Source: Clostridia bacterium
Lineage (GTDB): Bacteria; Bacillota_A; Clostridia; Christensenellales; Aristaeellaceae
Assembly (NCBI GenBank): GCA_017530275.1
Contig: JAFXMP010000263.1
Coordinates: 1-7,738, forward strand
DNA: 7,738 nt
Direction of reading: 5' to 3'
Below are positions 1 through 7,738 of this stretch, piece by piece. The notes below the pieces were generated by a model. It was not told the DNA's origin, ran no database searches, and was given only the letters and a program-made list of their open reading frames with translations. The position numbers and the translations under genes are program-made. Positions within the stretch are counted from its first letter, which is position 1; every line of letters starts with the position of its first letter.

Positions 1-801
1 GCCCTCCCATTCCGATCCCATAAAATCACGGGTGAACAGATAAAAGCCCAGGGCTTCTCCGGCGATCAGAAAAACACTGACAGCCAGCCCCAGCACATTT
101 TGAACGTGAGCCCGTTCATGCCGCAGCAGCGTGGCGTTGCTGACAGCCATAGCCAGCGCGAACAGCAGAATAAACGGCATGGTCTGCATCATAAACAGTT
201 TGCTGGCCCCATTGATCGTATTGTACGCGGAAAACATATTGTAGGATTCCGGATGGACGATGTATTGCACAGTTGTGAGCAGCATGGTGATGCCTGTCAG
301 CAGCGTAAACAGGGACAAGCCTGCGTAGTAAATCGTGGAATAAGCGTAATAGTCCAGCCCCTTTGCCTGGAAGTAATGCCACAGCATGATCACGCTGACA
401 AAGAACCAGAACAACGTGACAGCGATCAGCACGGCAGTATCGCCGGTAAACCCGCCCGTCTGCGGATCATATACCGTGCTCAGCGGGCCTACGCGAAAAA
501 CCTGGAAGGCAATTTCATTTCCCTTTTGGTCGTACAAGCGGACGTCCGCCTCGCCCGCCTGATTCGGACGAATCGGAACGCTGACCGAGCCCGGACGAAG
601 CGTTATATCGCCCAATCGCAAAACGTCCGCATGATCGATTTCCGTCCGCGGTATACTGTTGTCTTCCCGCAGTGCTTTTTCCACTCGCTCCTGGATCGGG
701 ATGTGGGCGGTGTATGTGCGGAACACCGTTAAACGGCATAGCGCGCAAAAAAGAATCAGCACTATCGCGCAAATTCCGATCTGCTTTGCAGCCTTCCGCA
801 T
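1..801 (-). CDS. Multi-pass membrane protein, N-terminal part, probable YdcF/DUF218 family (runs off left edge)
   Basis: An open frame starts at ATG 799-801 and runs in phase to base 1 without a stop (267 codons seen). A perfect AGGAGG lies 6 nt upstream (complement of 808-813), which fixes the start. The protein begins MRKAAKQIG, then a hydrophobic helix at about residues 8-25. Next is an exported soluble part at about 26-120 that looks beta-rich (LRPGSVSVPIRPN, ADVRLYDQKGNE). Membrane helices follow at about 121-142, 155-180, 203-222 and 236-257. The run MPFILLFALAMAVSN then TLLRHE and QNVLGLAVSVFL resembles the membrane part of clostridial YdcF-like proteins, which carry a C-terminal DUF218 domain. 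That domain would lie outside the window, so the family is inferred from the N-terminus only. YdcF/DUF218 proteins are linked to cell-envelope metabolism, but the substrate is unknown. It is transcribed away from the mobile module. Confidence 0.62.
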   Translation of the reverse strand, partial: MRKAAKQIGICAIVLILFCALCRLTVFRTYTAHIPIQERVEKALREDNSIPRTEIDHADVLRLGDITLRPGSVSVPIRPNQAGEADVRLYDQKGNEIAFQVFRVGPLSTVYDPQTGGFTGDTAVLIAVTLFWFFVSVIMLWHYFQAKGLDYYAYSTIYYAGLSLFTLLTGITMLLTTVQYIVHPESYNMFSAYNTINGASKLFMMQTMPFILLFALAMAVSNATLLRHERAHVQNVLGLAVSVFLIAGEALGFYLFTRDFMGSEWEG

Positions 802-1335
802 GGTTTTCCTCCTGCAGTACATCACAATATCATAGAACCTTCTGACGGTGTTTGGCTGTATCGTCAAGCCCGTTCTTCAGCACAATTTTGTCCTTACCCC
901 GTCGTGCATGATCGTGGCAAGCAATGCAATTCTGCAAGAATTGCGCATTGGCAAGCAATGCTATCCGGCCCGAATTGCCGGATGCTTGTTGGATGGCTCC
1001 GCCCCCAAGCCCCTGAAAACCAGAGCTTGCGCTCTGTGGTTGTGACGTTTGTCTGCGTCAAACGCCGATGCGGCTCATGCCGAAATGAAAAGAATGGTCC
1101 CTGCGCTTATGCGCTTTCATGTGAGAAGTTCGGCTAATGGTGAGGTGCTCTTTTCGTTTTTGTGCGTTTGTCCAATGCACAATGCTGGTTTTTCGGACGA
1201 TAGTCAGAATCGTCTGAACGATGATGCTGCTGTCAGATTGAGGCGACTGGTATCACATTTGGTGAGTGGCAGTCTTTCGCTTTTTACGATCATAACCACA
1301 GCGCTTGCGTTGGTAAATGGGGATTGGGGACTGGG
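802..1335. other. Gene-free stretch rich in stem-loops
   Basis: I see no convincing gene here; the short open frames on the plus strand lack ribosome sites and protein-like composition. The part nearest the membrane-protein gene (802-900) should hold its promoter, but no clear -35/-10 pair is visible. An inverted repeat TGACG...CGTCA (843-847 with 862-866) is a weak operator candidate. From about 915 the DNA folds repeatedly on paper. Stems are 922-950, 952-988, 1018-1041, 1046-1064, 1071-1082, 1085-1120, 1160-1182, 1192-1218, 1245-1274 and 1295-1314, continuing to 1343-1380. The elements GCAAGC/GCTTGC recur in stems and loops. Confidence 0.6.
915..961. repeat. 13-bp direct repeat, two copies 34 bp apart
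   Basis: TGGCAAGCAATGC occurs exactly at 915-927 and again at 949-961. Each copy contributes to the left arm of a separate hairpin (922-950 and 952-988). The pair could be a duplicated protein-binding site (iteron-like) or a duplicated RNA helix. Confidence 0.7.
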
Positions 1336-1380
1336 TCACCAACAAGCAAATGTGCAAAAGTCGTACTTTTGCCCTGCTTG
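915..1380. ncRNA. Candidate large structured RNA or origin-like region (array of about ten hairpins)
   Basis: Consecutive hairpins cover nearly the whole interval. The best are ATCCGGC/GCCGGAT (963-969 with 977-983) inside CAAGC/GCTTG (952-956 with 984-988); CAATGC+AATTC folded on GAATT+GC+GCATTG (922-950); TTCGGACGAT with ATCGTCTGAA (1192-1201 with 1209-1218, one G-U pair, 7-nt loop); and GCAAAAGT/ACTTTTGC (1354-1361 with 1365-1372) nested in CAAGCA/TGCTTG (1343-1348 with 1375-1380). Several stems are interrupted by small bulges, as in folded RNAs. Strand is undetermined; a minus-strand RNA would be read after the XRE gene. No sequence match to a known RNA class can be claimed. A relaxase target (oriT) or replication origin left from a mobile element is the main alternative. 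Confidence 0.35.
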
Positions 1381-1578
1381 CTGCAATCGCTTTCCACCCT
1401 TGATAACCTTGGCATCGTGATGGATTTCAAAACCGGGATTCGTGTTCACACCTGCAAACCTCAATCCGCTGATTTGATTTAACAACATATCCGATTTTAC
1501 CAAATATTCAAAATGGGGTGTGAAGGCTTCCTCCGGTGCGCTATATCCTGGCTTTAAGGTCTGAATGCTGCTCGCCAA
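1336..1578 (-). CDS. Doubtful small open frame, possibly the decayed 3' part of a longer gene
   Basis: This is an 80-codon frame with a TTG as the only start-like codon (1576-1578) and no Shine-Dalgarno in front of it. It is in the same frame as the XRE gene upstream: after the XRE stop TAG (1618-1620) the frame stays open for 93 codons to TGA 1336-1338. Segments such as SGLRFAGVNTNPGFEIHHDA look protein-like, but I recognise no family or motif. Its 3' end overlaps the 1343-1380 hairpin. Possible readings are a chance open frame, a C-terminal part cut off by a nonsense mutation, or a piece of the structured region that happens to lack stops. Low confidence that it is translated. Confidence 0.22.
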   Translation of the reverse strand: MASSIQTLKPGYSAPEEAFTPHFEYLVKSDMLLNQISGLRFAGVNTNPGFEIHHDAKVIKGGKRLQQAGQKYDFCTFACW

Positions 1579-1617
1579 ATTATAATTACCGTTTTTACTT
1601 TTGCGCGCAACGCAAAA

Positions 1618-2217
1618 CTATACTTCACTGCGCCGCCACTGTTTCGCCGGCTTACGCTTTCCGCATTCATCACAAGTATAGGGCCAACCAATTTTCCACT
1701 CGAAGTATTCTTCTCTTGTGATGGCATTCTCTTTCAGTTCTTGCTGATGATAAAGCCATTCCCGCATGAAGCCGTTCAGCAATTGATTGTCGATCCACAA
1801 TCCGCATGGAGCATGAGCAGGCCAATTATCGCCATCACGATAATAAACATTACTGTCCGTTTGGCCGTCGGTATCATCGTCATGATGTGATTTTTGGGTC
1901 GTGTTATGATGTGCTTTTTGCTTCAACCGTTGCAGCTCAAAAGCATGGAACATCCCCGGATGTTCTTCCTCCAACCAGAAGAGAAGCATCATCAGCTCTT
2001 CTACGTTTTGCCCGGTTACCTCCATCAGTGCCAGCGGATTGCAGTCTAAAACCTCTGCCATCGTTTTCAATAGCTTCGGTGAAGGCACACGATAGCCGGA
2101 CTCATATTGCGCGACACGTGGCGCGGCATTCTCGCCCAAACCGATCATTTCGGCAAAGTCCGGCTGATTATACCCGCGGAATTTGCGGATGCGCTTGATC
2201 TTTTCTCCTGTTTTCAT
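1618..2217 (-). CDS. XRE-family helix-turn-helix regulator of the mobile module
   Basis: Predicted DNA-binding transcription regulator of 199 aa. Residues 4-62 form a Cro/CI-type HTH: MKTGEKIKRIRKFRGYNQ, then the recognition region and VAQYESGYRVPSPKLLKTMAEVL. The middle has WLEEEHPG and a His/Asp-rich linker (about 103-116). Residues 147-179, with NGFMREWLYHQQELKENAITREEYFEWKIGWP, match the usual tail of clostridial HTH proteins seen in integrative elements. The chain continues about 20 residues past that tail and includes CDEC (182-185), which is unusual. I chose the ATG at 2215-2217 because the HTH family normally starts there and GGAAGG lies upstream; an in-frame ATG at 2269-2271 would add 18 residues. 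The gene is divergent from the TnpW-recombinase pair and follows a near-consensus promoter overlapped by an inverted repeat, so it probably represses itself and perhaps the recombinase. Confidence 0.85.
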   Translation of the reverse strand: MKTGEKIKRIRKFRGYNQPDFAEMIGLGENAAPRVAQYESGYRVPSPKLLKTMAEVLDCNPLALMEVTGQNVEELMMLLFWLEEEHPGMFHAFELQRLKQKAHHNTTQKSHHDDDTDGQTDSNVYYRDGDNWPAHAPCGLWIDNQLLNGFMREWLYHQQELKENAITREEYFEWKIGWPYTCDECGKRKPAKQWRRSEV

Positions 2218-2282
2218 CAGGTAAAGTTCCTTCCGATTTCTTTGAAACGGCGCGTCCGCATTTTCCGACATGCCGCTTCATT

Positions 2283-2306
2283 CTTCCCCTGCATTATACA
2301 GGGAAG
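2283..2306. promoter_or_regulatory. Inverted repeat over the -10 box, likely operator for the XRE protein
   Basis: CTTCCCCTG (2283-2291) and CAGGGAAG (2299-2306) form an inverted repeat whose arms differ by one inserted C. The 7-bp spacer contains the -10 box of the XRE promoter. A dimeric HTH protein bound here would block its own promoter. Autorepression is typical of XRE regulators; binding to this site is inferred. Confidence 0.55.
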
Positions 2307-2321
2307 CGAAACATTCGTCAA
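2293..2321 (-). promoter_or_regulatory. Sigma-A promoter of the XRE regulator gene
   Basis: On the minus strand, -35 TTGACG (complement of 2316-2321) and -10 TATAAT (complement of 2293-2298) are separated by exactly 17 bp. Transcription should start near 2286. This leaves a leader of about 69 nt to the ATG at 2217, or about 15 nt to the alternative ATG at 2271. Confidence 0.82.
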
Positions 2322-2351
2322 GAAAAATTTATCAAATATGCGAAACTGCTA

Positions 2352-2380
2352 TTGACAGGGTTCTTTTCATGTGATAATAT
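2352..2380 (+). promoter_or_regulatory. Sigma-A promoter of the TnpW-like gene and recombinase
   Basis: Consensus -35 TTGACA (2352-2357), a 17-bp spacer, and -10 TAATAT (2375-2380) within an AT-rich run; start expected near 2387. The two divergent -35 boxes are only about 30 bp apart, so one regulator could affect both directions. Confidence 0.72.
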
Positions 2381-2430
2381 ATATTTAGCATTTATGCGAA
2401 ATCATTTTGAAGGAGGTTTATCCCTGTCCC

Positions 2431-4476
<2,046 letters not shown>

Positions 4477-4506
4477 CTCCCCAAGGATTAGTTCCTTATG
4501 AAGCTT

Positions 4507-4527
4507 AACCCTTGAATTGCAAGGGTT
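4507..4527. repeat. Perfect 8-bp inverted repeat at the 3' flank of tRNA-Ser(GCT)
   Basis: AACCCTTG (4507-4514) and CAAGGGTT (4520-4527) flank the 5-nt spacer AATTG. It lies 5 bp beyond the tRNA 3' end and about 50 bp past the recombinase stop. There is no U-tract on either strand, so it is a poor terminator. Position and symmetry suit a recombinase attachment site or an RNA processing hairpin; neither can be proven here. Confidence 0.5.
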
Positions 4528-4531
4528 TCAG

Positions 4532-4620
4532 CGGAGAAGGAGAGATTTGAACTCTCGCTACGATTCACTCGTACTACTCCCTTAGCAGGGGAGCCCCTTC
4601 GGCCACTTGGGTACTTCTCC
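4532..4620 (-). tRNA. tRNA-Ser(GCT)
   Basis: 89 nt, read from 4620 down to 4532. Acceptor stem GGAGAAG pairs with CTTCTCC (4533-4539). Anticodon stem CTCCC/GGGAG holds loop CTGCTAA with anticodon GCT (complement of 4584-4586). There is a long variable arm typical of tRNA-Ser, and the T arm contains GTTCAAATC. The discriminator is G, and the next genomic bases are CTG, so CCA is not encoded, unlike the neighbouring tRNA-Ser. It decodes AGC/AGU. It lies 32 bp downstream of tRNA-Ser(TGA) in the same transcript. Confidence 0.96.
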
Positions 4621-4652
4621 ATTCGGCCTGCGATACGCTGATCCGGAAAAAA

Positions 4653-4741
4653 TGGCGGAGAGAGAGGGATTCGAACCCCCGGTGCCTTTCGGCATCACTG
4701 GTTTTCAAGACCAGCGCCATCAACCACTCGGCCATCCCTCC
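4653..4741 (-). tRNA. tRNA-Ser(TGA)
   Basis: 89 nt including an encoded 3' CCA (complement of 4653-4655). Acceptor stem GGAGGGA pairs with TCTCTCC (one G-U pair). Anticodon stem CTGGT/ACCAG encloses CTTGAAA with anticodon TGA (complement of 4705-4707). The long variable arm is GATGCCGAAAGGCACC-like, and the T loop is GGTTCGAATCC. It decodes UCN-type serine codons and is the first gene of a two-tRNA transcript. Confidence 0.97.
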
Positions 4742-4781
4742 GCGTGCTGCGATGGGCAACCCTTCCGTAAAGCGCTCATTT

Positions 4782-4810
4782 ACTATATCATTTTGGGGAG
4801 GGAATGTCAA
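4782..4810 (-). promoter_or_regulatory. Promoter of the tRNA-Ser pair
   Basis: On the minus strand, a consensus -35 TTGACA (complement of 4805-4810), a 17-bp spacer, and -10 TATAGT (complement of 4782-4787). Start expected near 4775, about 34 nt before tRNA-Ser(TGA). The strength fits a stable-RNA promoter, and its presence makes the tRNAs independent of purL. Confidence 0.88.
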
Positions 4811-4821
4811 TCATTTTTTTA

Positions 4822-4841
4822 TGCGGTTTTTTGCGGTTTTT
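4822..4841. repeat. Tandem 10-bp duplication
   Basis: TGCGGTTTTT is present twice in direct tandem (4822-4831 and 4832-4841), between the purL 3' hairpin and the tRNA promoter. It probably arose by slippage; no function is evident. Confidence 0.75.
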
Positions 4842-4860
4842 GCGCTTCGCAGAGGCGAAC

Positions 4861-4900
4861 GCCCCCCAAAGGCAATCAGGCGGGATTTCCTTTGGGGGGC
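4861..4900 (-). terminator. Strong hairpin downstream of purL, probable terminator
   Basis: GCCCCCCAAAGG (4861-4872) pairs perfectly with CCTTTGGGGGGC (4889-4900) over a 16-nt loop, 18 nt past the purL stop. On the minus strand no U-tract follows directly; a second small hairpin (TTCGC/GCGAA, 4846-4859) and A-rich bases come next. It may stop transcription in a factor-assisted way or protect the purL mRNA 3' end. Confidence 0.55.
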
Positions 4901-4917
4901 CGGCGTTTTGGGGGTAA

Positions 4918-7738
4918 TCAGCCGAAATATTTTTTGGCGCTGCGGAACAGGCCCATATCGTAATTCCCCGGTACGTTTTGGTACAGGCCTTTGCCGATGC
5001 GTTCGCTGTGGCCCATTTTGCCAAGGATTCGGCCGTCGGGGGAGAGGATGCCCTCGATGGCGGCGGCGGAGCCGTTGGGATTAAAGAGAATATCGTCGGT
5101 CGGCCGGCCGTCGGCGTCCACGTACTGGGTGGCGACCTGGCCGCGCTCGATCAGGTCCCGGAGCACGGCGTCGCTGCAAAGGAAGCGGCCCTCGCCGTGG
5201 CTGATGGGAACTGTGAATATATCGCCGACCTTCGTTTCCATGAGCCAGGGGGAGTTGGCGCTCGCGACCCGGGTGCGCACCAGGCGGCTCTGGTGGCGGC
5301 CGATGCGGTTGTAGGTGAGGGTGGGGGCGCCGGGGTCGGGCGCGGTGATGCGGCCATACGGCACAAGGCCCAGCTTGATCAGCGCCTGGAAGCCGTTGCA
5401 GATGCCCAGCATCAGGCCGTCCCGCATGTCCAATAGGTCATGGACGCCGTCGGCCACTTGGGCGCTGCGGAAGAAGGCGGTGATGAACTTGCCGGAGCCG
5501 TCCGGCTCGTCGCCGCCGGAGAAACCGCCGGGGATGAACACGATCTGCGCGTTTTTGAGCGCCTTGGCGAACCGCTCCACGGAATCGGAGACGCCCTGGG
5601 CGGACAGGTTGTTCAGCACCAGGAGCTCGCCCTTCAGGCCCGCCGCTTCCACCGCTTTCAGGGAATCGTATTCGCAGTTGGTGCCCGGGAATACGGGGAT
5701 CAGCACCCGCGGAACGGCGATGGACTTCGCGGGCCGGACCACGGGCTTGCTTTCGGCGGAGATCACGGGGATATCCTGCCTGCCGGGCACGGAAGCGGGA
5801 TAGACGCTTTCCAGCCGGGCTTCATAGATCTTTTCCAGCTCGGCCAGGGAAACGGATTCATTCTCCCAGGTGAATTGCCCGTCGTCCGTGGTCACGCCGA
5901 CGAGCCGGCCCACGTCTTCCGCGTCGTCCGAAAGCTCCAGCAGGAACGCACGGTTGCTGGGAGCGATCAGAGAGCTTGTCATCATCTGGCTGAAAGAGAA
6001 GCCTTCTTCTTGCCAGTTTTCCGGCGTGGGATGGATTTGCGATACGAAGGAGAAGCCCAACCCGTTGCCCAGCGCCATTTTCAGAATGCCCTCGGCGATG
6101 CCGCCATGATCCACGGCCCATGCGGACAGGGCTTTATTGCTTTGCAGCAGGCCGTGAACCTGCTGGAAAAGCGCTTTGATCCCGTCGCCCTGCCCAGAAT
6201 GACCGCCGTTGGCGGCGGTCAGCAGGACGACCCTGTGGCCCGGCCCCTTAAATTCGGGGGAGCGCACTTCATTGATTTTCCCCGTCGTCACGGCGAAGGA
6301 AACGAGGGTCGGCGGCACGTCCAGATTTTCAAAGGTGCCGCTCATGGAATCCTTGCCGCCGATGGCCCCGCAGCCCAAATCCCATTGGGCCTGCAAAGCG
6401 CCAAGCAGGGCGGCCAGGGGCTTGCCCCAGCGCTCGGGCCGGCCCTGGGGCTTTTCAAAGTATTCCTGGAAGGTGAGATAGGTATCCTCCAGGGAAGCGC
6501 CGGTGGCGATCAGCTTGGCAACGGATTGGAGCACCGCCAGGTACGCGCCGTGATAAGGGCTTGACTCGGAGATGTACGGATCGTACCCCCAAGCCATGAA
6601 GGACACGGTGTCCGTATCGCCCTTTTCCCGCGAAATCTTGTGCACCATGGCCTGGATCGGCGTTTTTTGGCGCTTGCCGCCGAAGGGCATGAGCACCGTG
6701 CCCGCGCCGATGGTGGAGTCAAAGCGTTCGGAAAGGCCCCGCTGGGAGCAAATGTTCAGATCCCCCGCCAGGGCGCGCAAGCACCCGGAAAAGGAATTGG
6801 GAACGGATAATGCCTTGACCGGCCTGGCCGCCGTCACATGGGCCGCCGCTTCCTTGGGCGCGCCGTTGGAATTGAGGAATGCTCTGGAAATGTTCACGAT
6901 GGTCTGGCCGCGCCAGGTCATGGTGAGCCGGGGCTCCGCCTGAACGACCGCCACGACGGTGGCCTCCAGGTTTTCGGCGGAAGCCAGCGCGATGAACGTT
7001 TCCGCGTCCTCGGGCGCGACGACCACGGCCATGCGCTCCTGGGATTCGGAGATGGCTAACTCTGTGCCGTCCAGGCCTTCATATTTCTTGGGCACTTTGT
7101 CAAGATCAATGGCGATGCCGTCCGCCAATTCGCCGATGGCGACGGAAACGCCGCCCGCGCCAAAGTCGTTGCACCGCTTGATGAGCCGGGAGGCTTCAGG
7201 GCTCCTGAACAGGCGCTGGAGCTTTCGCTCCTCCGGCGCATTGCCCTTTTGCACTTCCGCCCCGCAGGTATCAATGGATTGCAGGGTGTGGGCCTTGGAG
7301 GAGCCCGTGGCCCCGCCGCAGCCGTCCCGGCCCGTGCGTCCGCCCAGCAGAATGATCACATCGCCCGGAACCGGCGCTTCCCTGCGCACGTTTTCCTGCG
7401 GCGCGGCTGCGATCACCGCGCCGATTTCCATGCGCTTGGCCGCATAGCCGGGATGATAGATTTCGTGCACCTCGCCGGTCGCCAGGCCGATCTGGTTTCC
7501 GTAGGAGGAATAGCCCGCCGCGGCGGTGGTGACGAGCTTGCGCTGGGGCAGCTTGCCGGGCAGGGTTTCGGAAAGCGGAACGGTGGGGTCCGCCGCGCCG
7601 GTGACGCGCATGGCGGCGTAAACATAGGCGCGCCCGGACAGCGGATCGCGGATCGCGCCGCCGATGCAGGTCGCCGCGCCGCCGAAGGGCTCGATTTCCG
7701 TGGGATGATTGTGCGTTTCGTTCTTGAACAGGAGCAGC
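4918..7738 (-). CDS. purL: Phosphoribosylformylglycinamidine synthase (FGAM synthase), single-chain form, 5' end off right edge
   Basis: Cytosolic enzyme of de novo purine synthesis that converts FGAR, ATP and glutamine to FGAM. The frame is open from 7737 to the stop at 4918 (939 aa seen; about 290 N-terminal residues should lie beyond the edge, from the usual 1200-1300 aa). Visible order: FKNETHNHPTEIEPFGGAAT at the start, GGRTGRDGCGGATGSSKAH, NDFGAGGVSVAIGELADG, DSTIGAGTVLMPFGGK, GGKDSMSGTFE and DHGGIAEGILKMALGNG (tandem AIRS/PurM-like parts). A class I glutamine amidotransferase domain then begins near visible residue 673 (LIPVFPGTNCEYDSL). Its triad is present: Cys780 in LGICNGFQ (codon complement 5398-5400), and His847 and Glu849 in ISHGEGRF. 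So synthase and glutaminase are fused, unlike the split PurL/PurQ/PurS of Bacillus. The ATG at 7611 is internal, since ETHNHP lies upstream of it. No other pur gene is visible. GC is higher than in the mobile module. Confidence 0.97.
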   Translation of the reverse strand, partial: LLLFKNETHNHPTEIEPFGGAATCIGGAIRDPLSGRAYVYAAMRVTGAADPTVPLSETLPGKLPQRKLVTTAAAGYSSYGNQIGLATGEVHEIYHPGYAAKRMEIGAVIAAAPQENVRREAPVPGDVIILLGGRTGRDGCGGATGSSKAHTLQSIDTCGAEVQKGNAPEERKLQRLFRSPEASRLIKRCNDFGAGGVSVAIGELADGIAIDLDKVPKKYEGLDGTELAISESQERMAVVVAPEDAETFIALASAENLEATVVAVVQAEPRLTMTWRGQTIVNISRAFLNSNGAPKEAAAHVTAARPVKALSVPNSFSGCLRALAGDLNICSQRGLSERFDSTIGAGTVLMPFGGKRQKTPIQAMVHKISREKGDTDTVSFMAWGYDPYISESSPYHGAYLAVLQSVAKLIATGASLEDTYLTFQEYFEKPQGRPERWGKPLAALLGALQAQWDLGCGAIGGKDSMSGTFENLDVPPTLVSFAVTTGKINEVRSPEFKGPGHRVVLLTAANGGHSGQGDGIKALFQQVHGLLQSNKALSAWAVDHGGIAEGILKMALGNGLGFSFVSQIHPTPENWQEEGFSFSQMMTSSLIAPSNRAFLLELSDDAEDVGRLVGVTTDDGQFTWENESVSLAELEKIYEARLESVYPASVPGRQDIPVISAESKPVVRPAKSIAVPRVLIPVFPGTNCEYDSLKAVEAAGLKGELLVLNNLSAQGVSDSVERFAKALKNAQIVFIPGGFSGGDEPDGSGKFITAFFRSAQVADGVHDLLDMRDGLMLGICNGFQALIKLGLVPYGRITAPDPGAPTLTYNRIGRHQSRLVRTRVASANSPWLMETKVGDIFTVPISHGEGRFLCSDAVLRDLIERGQVATQYVDADGRPTDDILFNPNGSAAAIEGILSPDGRILGKMGHSERIGKGLYQNVPGNYDMGLFRSAKKYFG

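Noticed and set aside
100..732. A 210-codon open frame on the plus strand
   Set aside because: It is antisense to the membrane-protein gene, which has a perfect Shine-Dalgarno and membrane helices. The composition is His/Gln/Arg-rich without family features.
915..1380. CRISPR array
   Set aside because: The repeats are two copies only, too short and irregularly spaced; the region consists of differing hairpins.
848..1420. Several overlapping plus-strand frames of 65-123 codons
   Set aside because: They have no ribosome sites, low-complexity cysteine-rich translations and no family resemblance, and they cross the hairpin array.
1579..1617. A TATAAT (complement of about 1578-1583) as promoter for a minus-strand RNA or the small downstream frame
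   Set aside because: No acceptable -35 box lies 16-18 bp upstream; the only candidate, TTGCGC, is 20 bp away.
5440..6564. A 374-codon open frame on the plus strand
   Set aside because: It lies wholly antisense to purL, whose conserved motifs are clear. Long antisense frames are expected in GC-rich genes, and its translation has no recognisable domain.

Overview
The window looks like chromosomal DNA of a moderately GC-rich clostridial (Bacillota) bacterium, probably gut or rumen. This rests on a long single-chain PurL, two adjacent serine tRNA genes, strong sigma-A promoters with 17-bp spacers, Shine-Dalgarno-led genes, a clostridial-style multi-pass membrane protein, and a TnpX-like large serine recombinase of the kind found in clostridial conjugative and mobilizable elements. 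Assignments come from reading translations and motifs by eye; no database search was possible.

Layout from left to right. (1) 1-801, minus strand: the N-terminal 267 residues of a membrane protein that continues past the left edge, most like the membrane part of clostridial YdcF/DUF218 proteins. (2) 802-1617: a gene-poor stretch. From about 915 to 1380 it holds a nearly unbroken run of about ten stem-loops and a 13-bp direct repeat; 1336-1617 also carries a doubtful small reading frame on the minus strand. (3) 1618-4457: a compact mobile-element module. A minus-strand XRE-type regulator is divergent from a plus-strand pair, a short TnpW-like protein and a large serine recombinase. The two transcription units share a 140-bp control region with two clear promoters and an inverted repeat centred on the regulator's -10 box. 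(4) 4458-4810: two tRNA-Ser genes (GCT and TGA) on the minus strand with their own promoter and an intrinsic terminator whose stem overlaps the recombinase stop codon. (5) 4918-7738, minus strand: the C-terminal 939 residues of phosphoribosylformylglycinamidine synthase (purL), whose 5' end lies beyond the right edge.

How it fits together: purL and the tRNA genes are housekeeping backbone. The recombinase module is accessory DNA lying against the 3' end of tRNA-Ser(GCT), and the XRE protein probably represses its own promoter and perhaps the divergent recombinase promoter. No relaxase, coupling protein or cargo gene is visible, so the module is either a stripped remnant of an integrative element or a minimal recombinase-only element. 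The most unexplained part is the stem-loop array at 915-1380, which may be a structured non-coding RNA or a transfer/replication origin.
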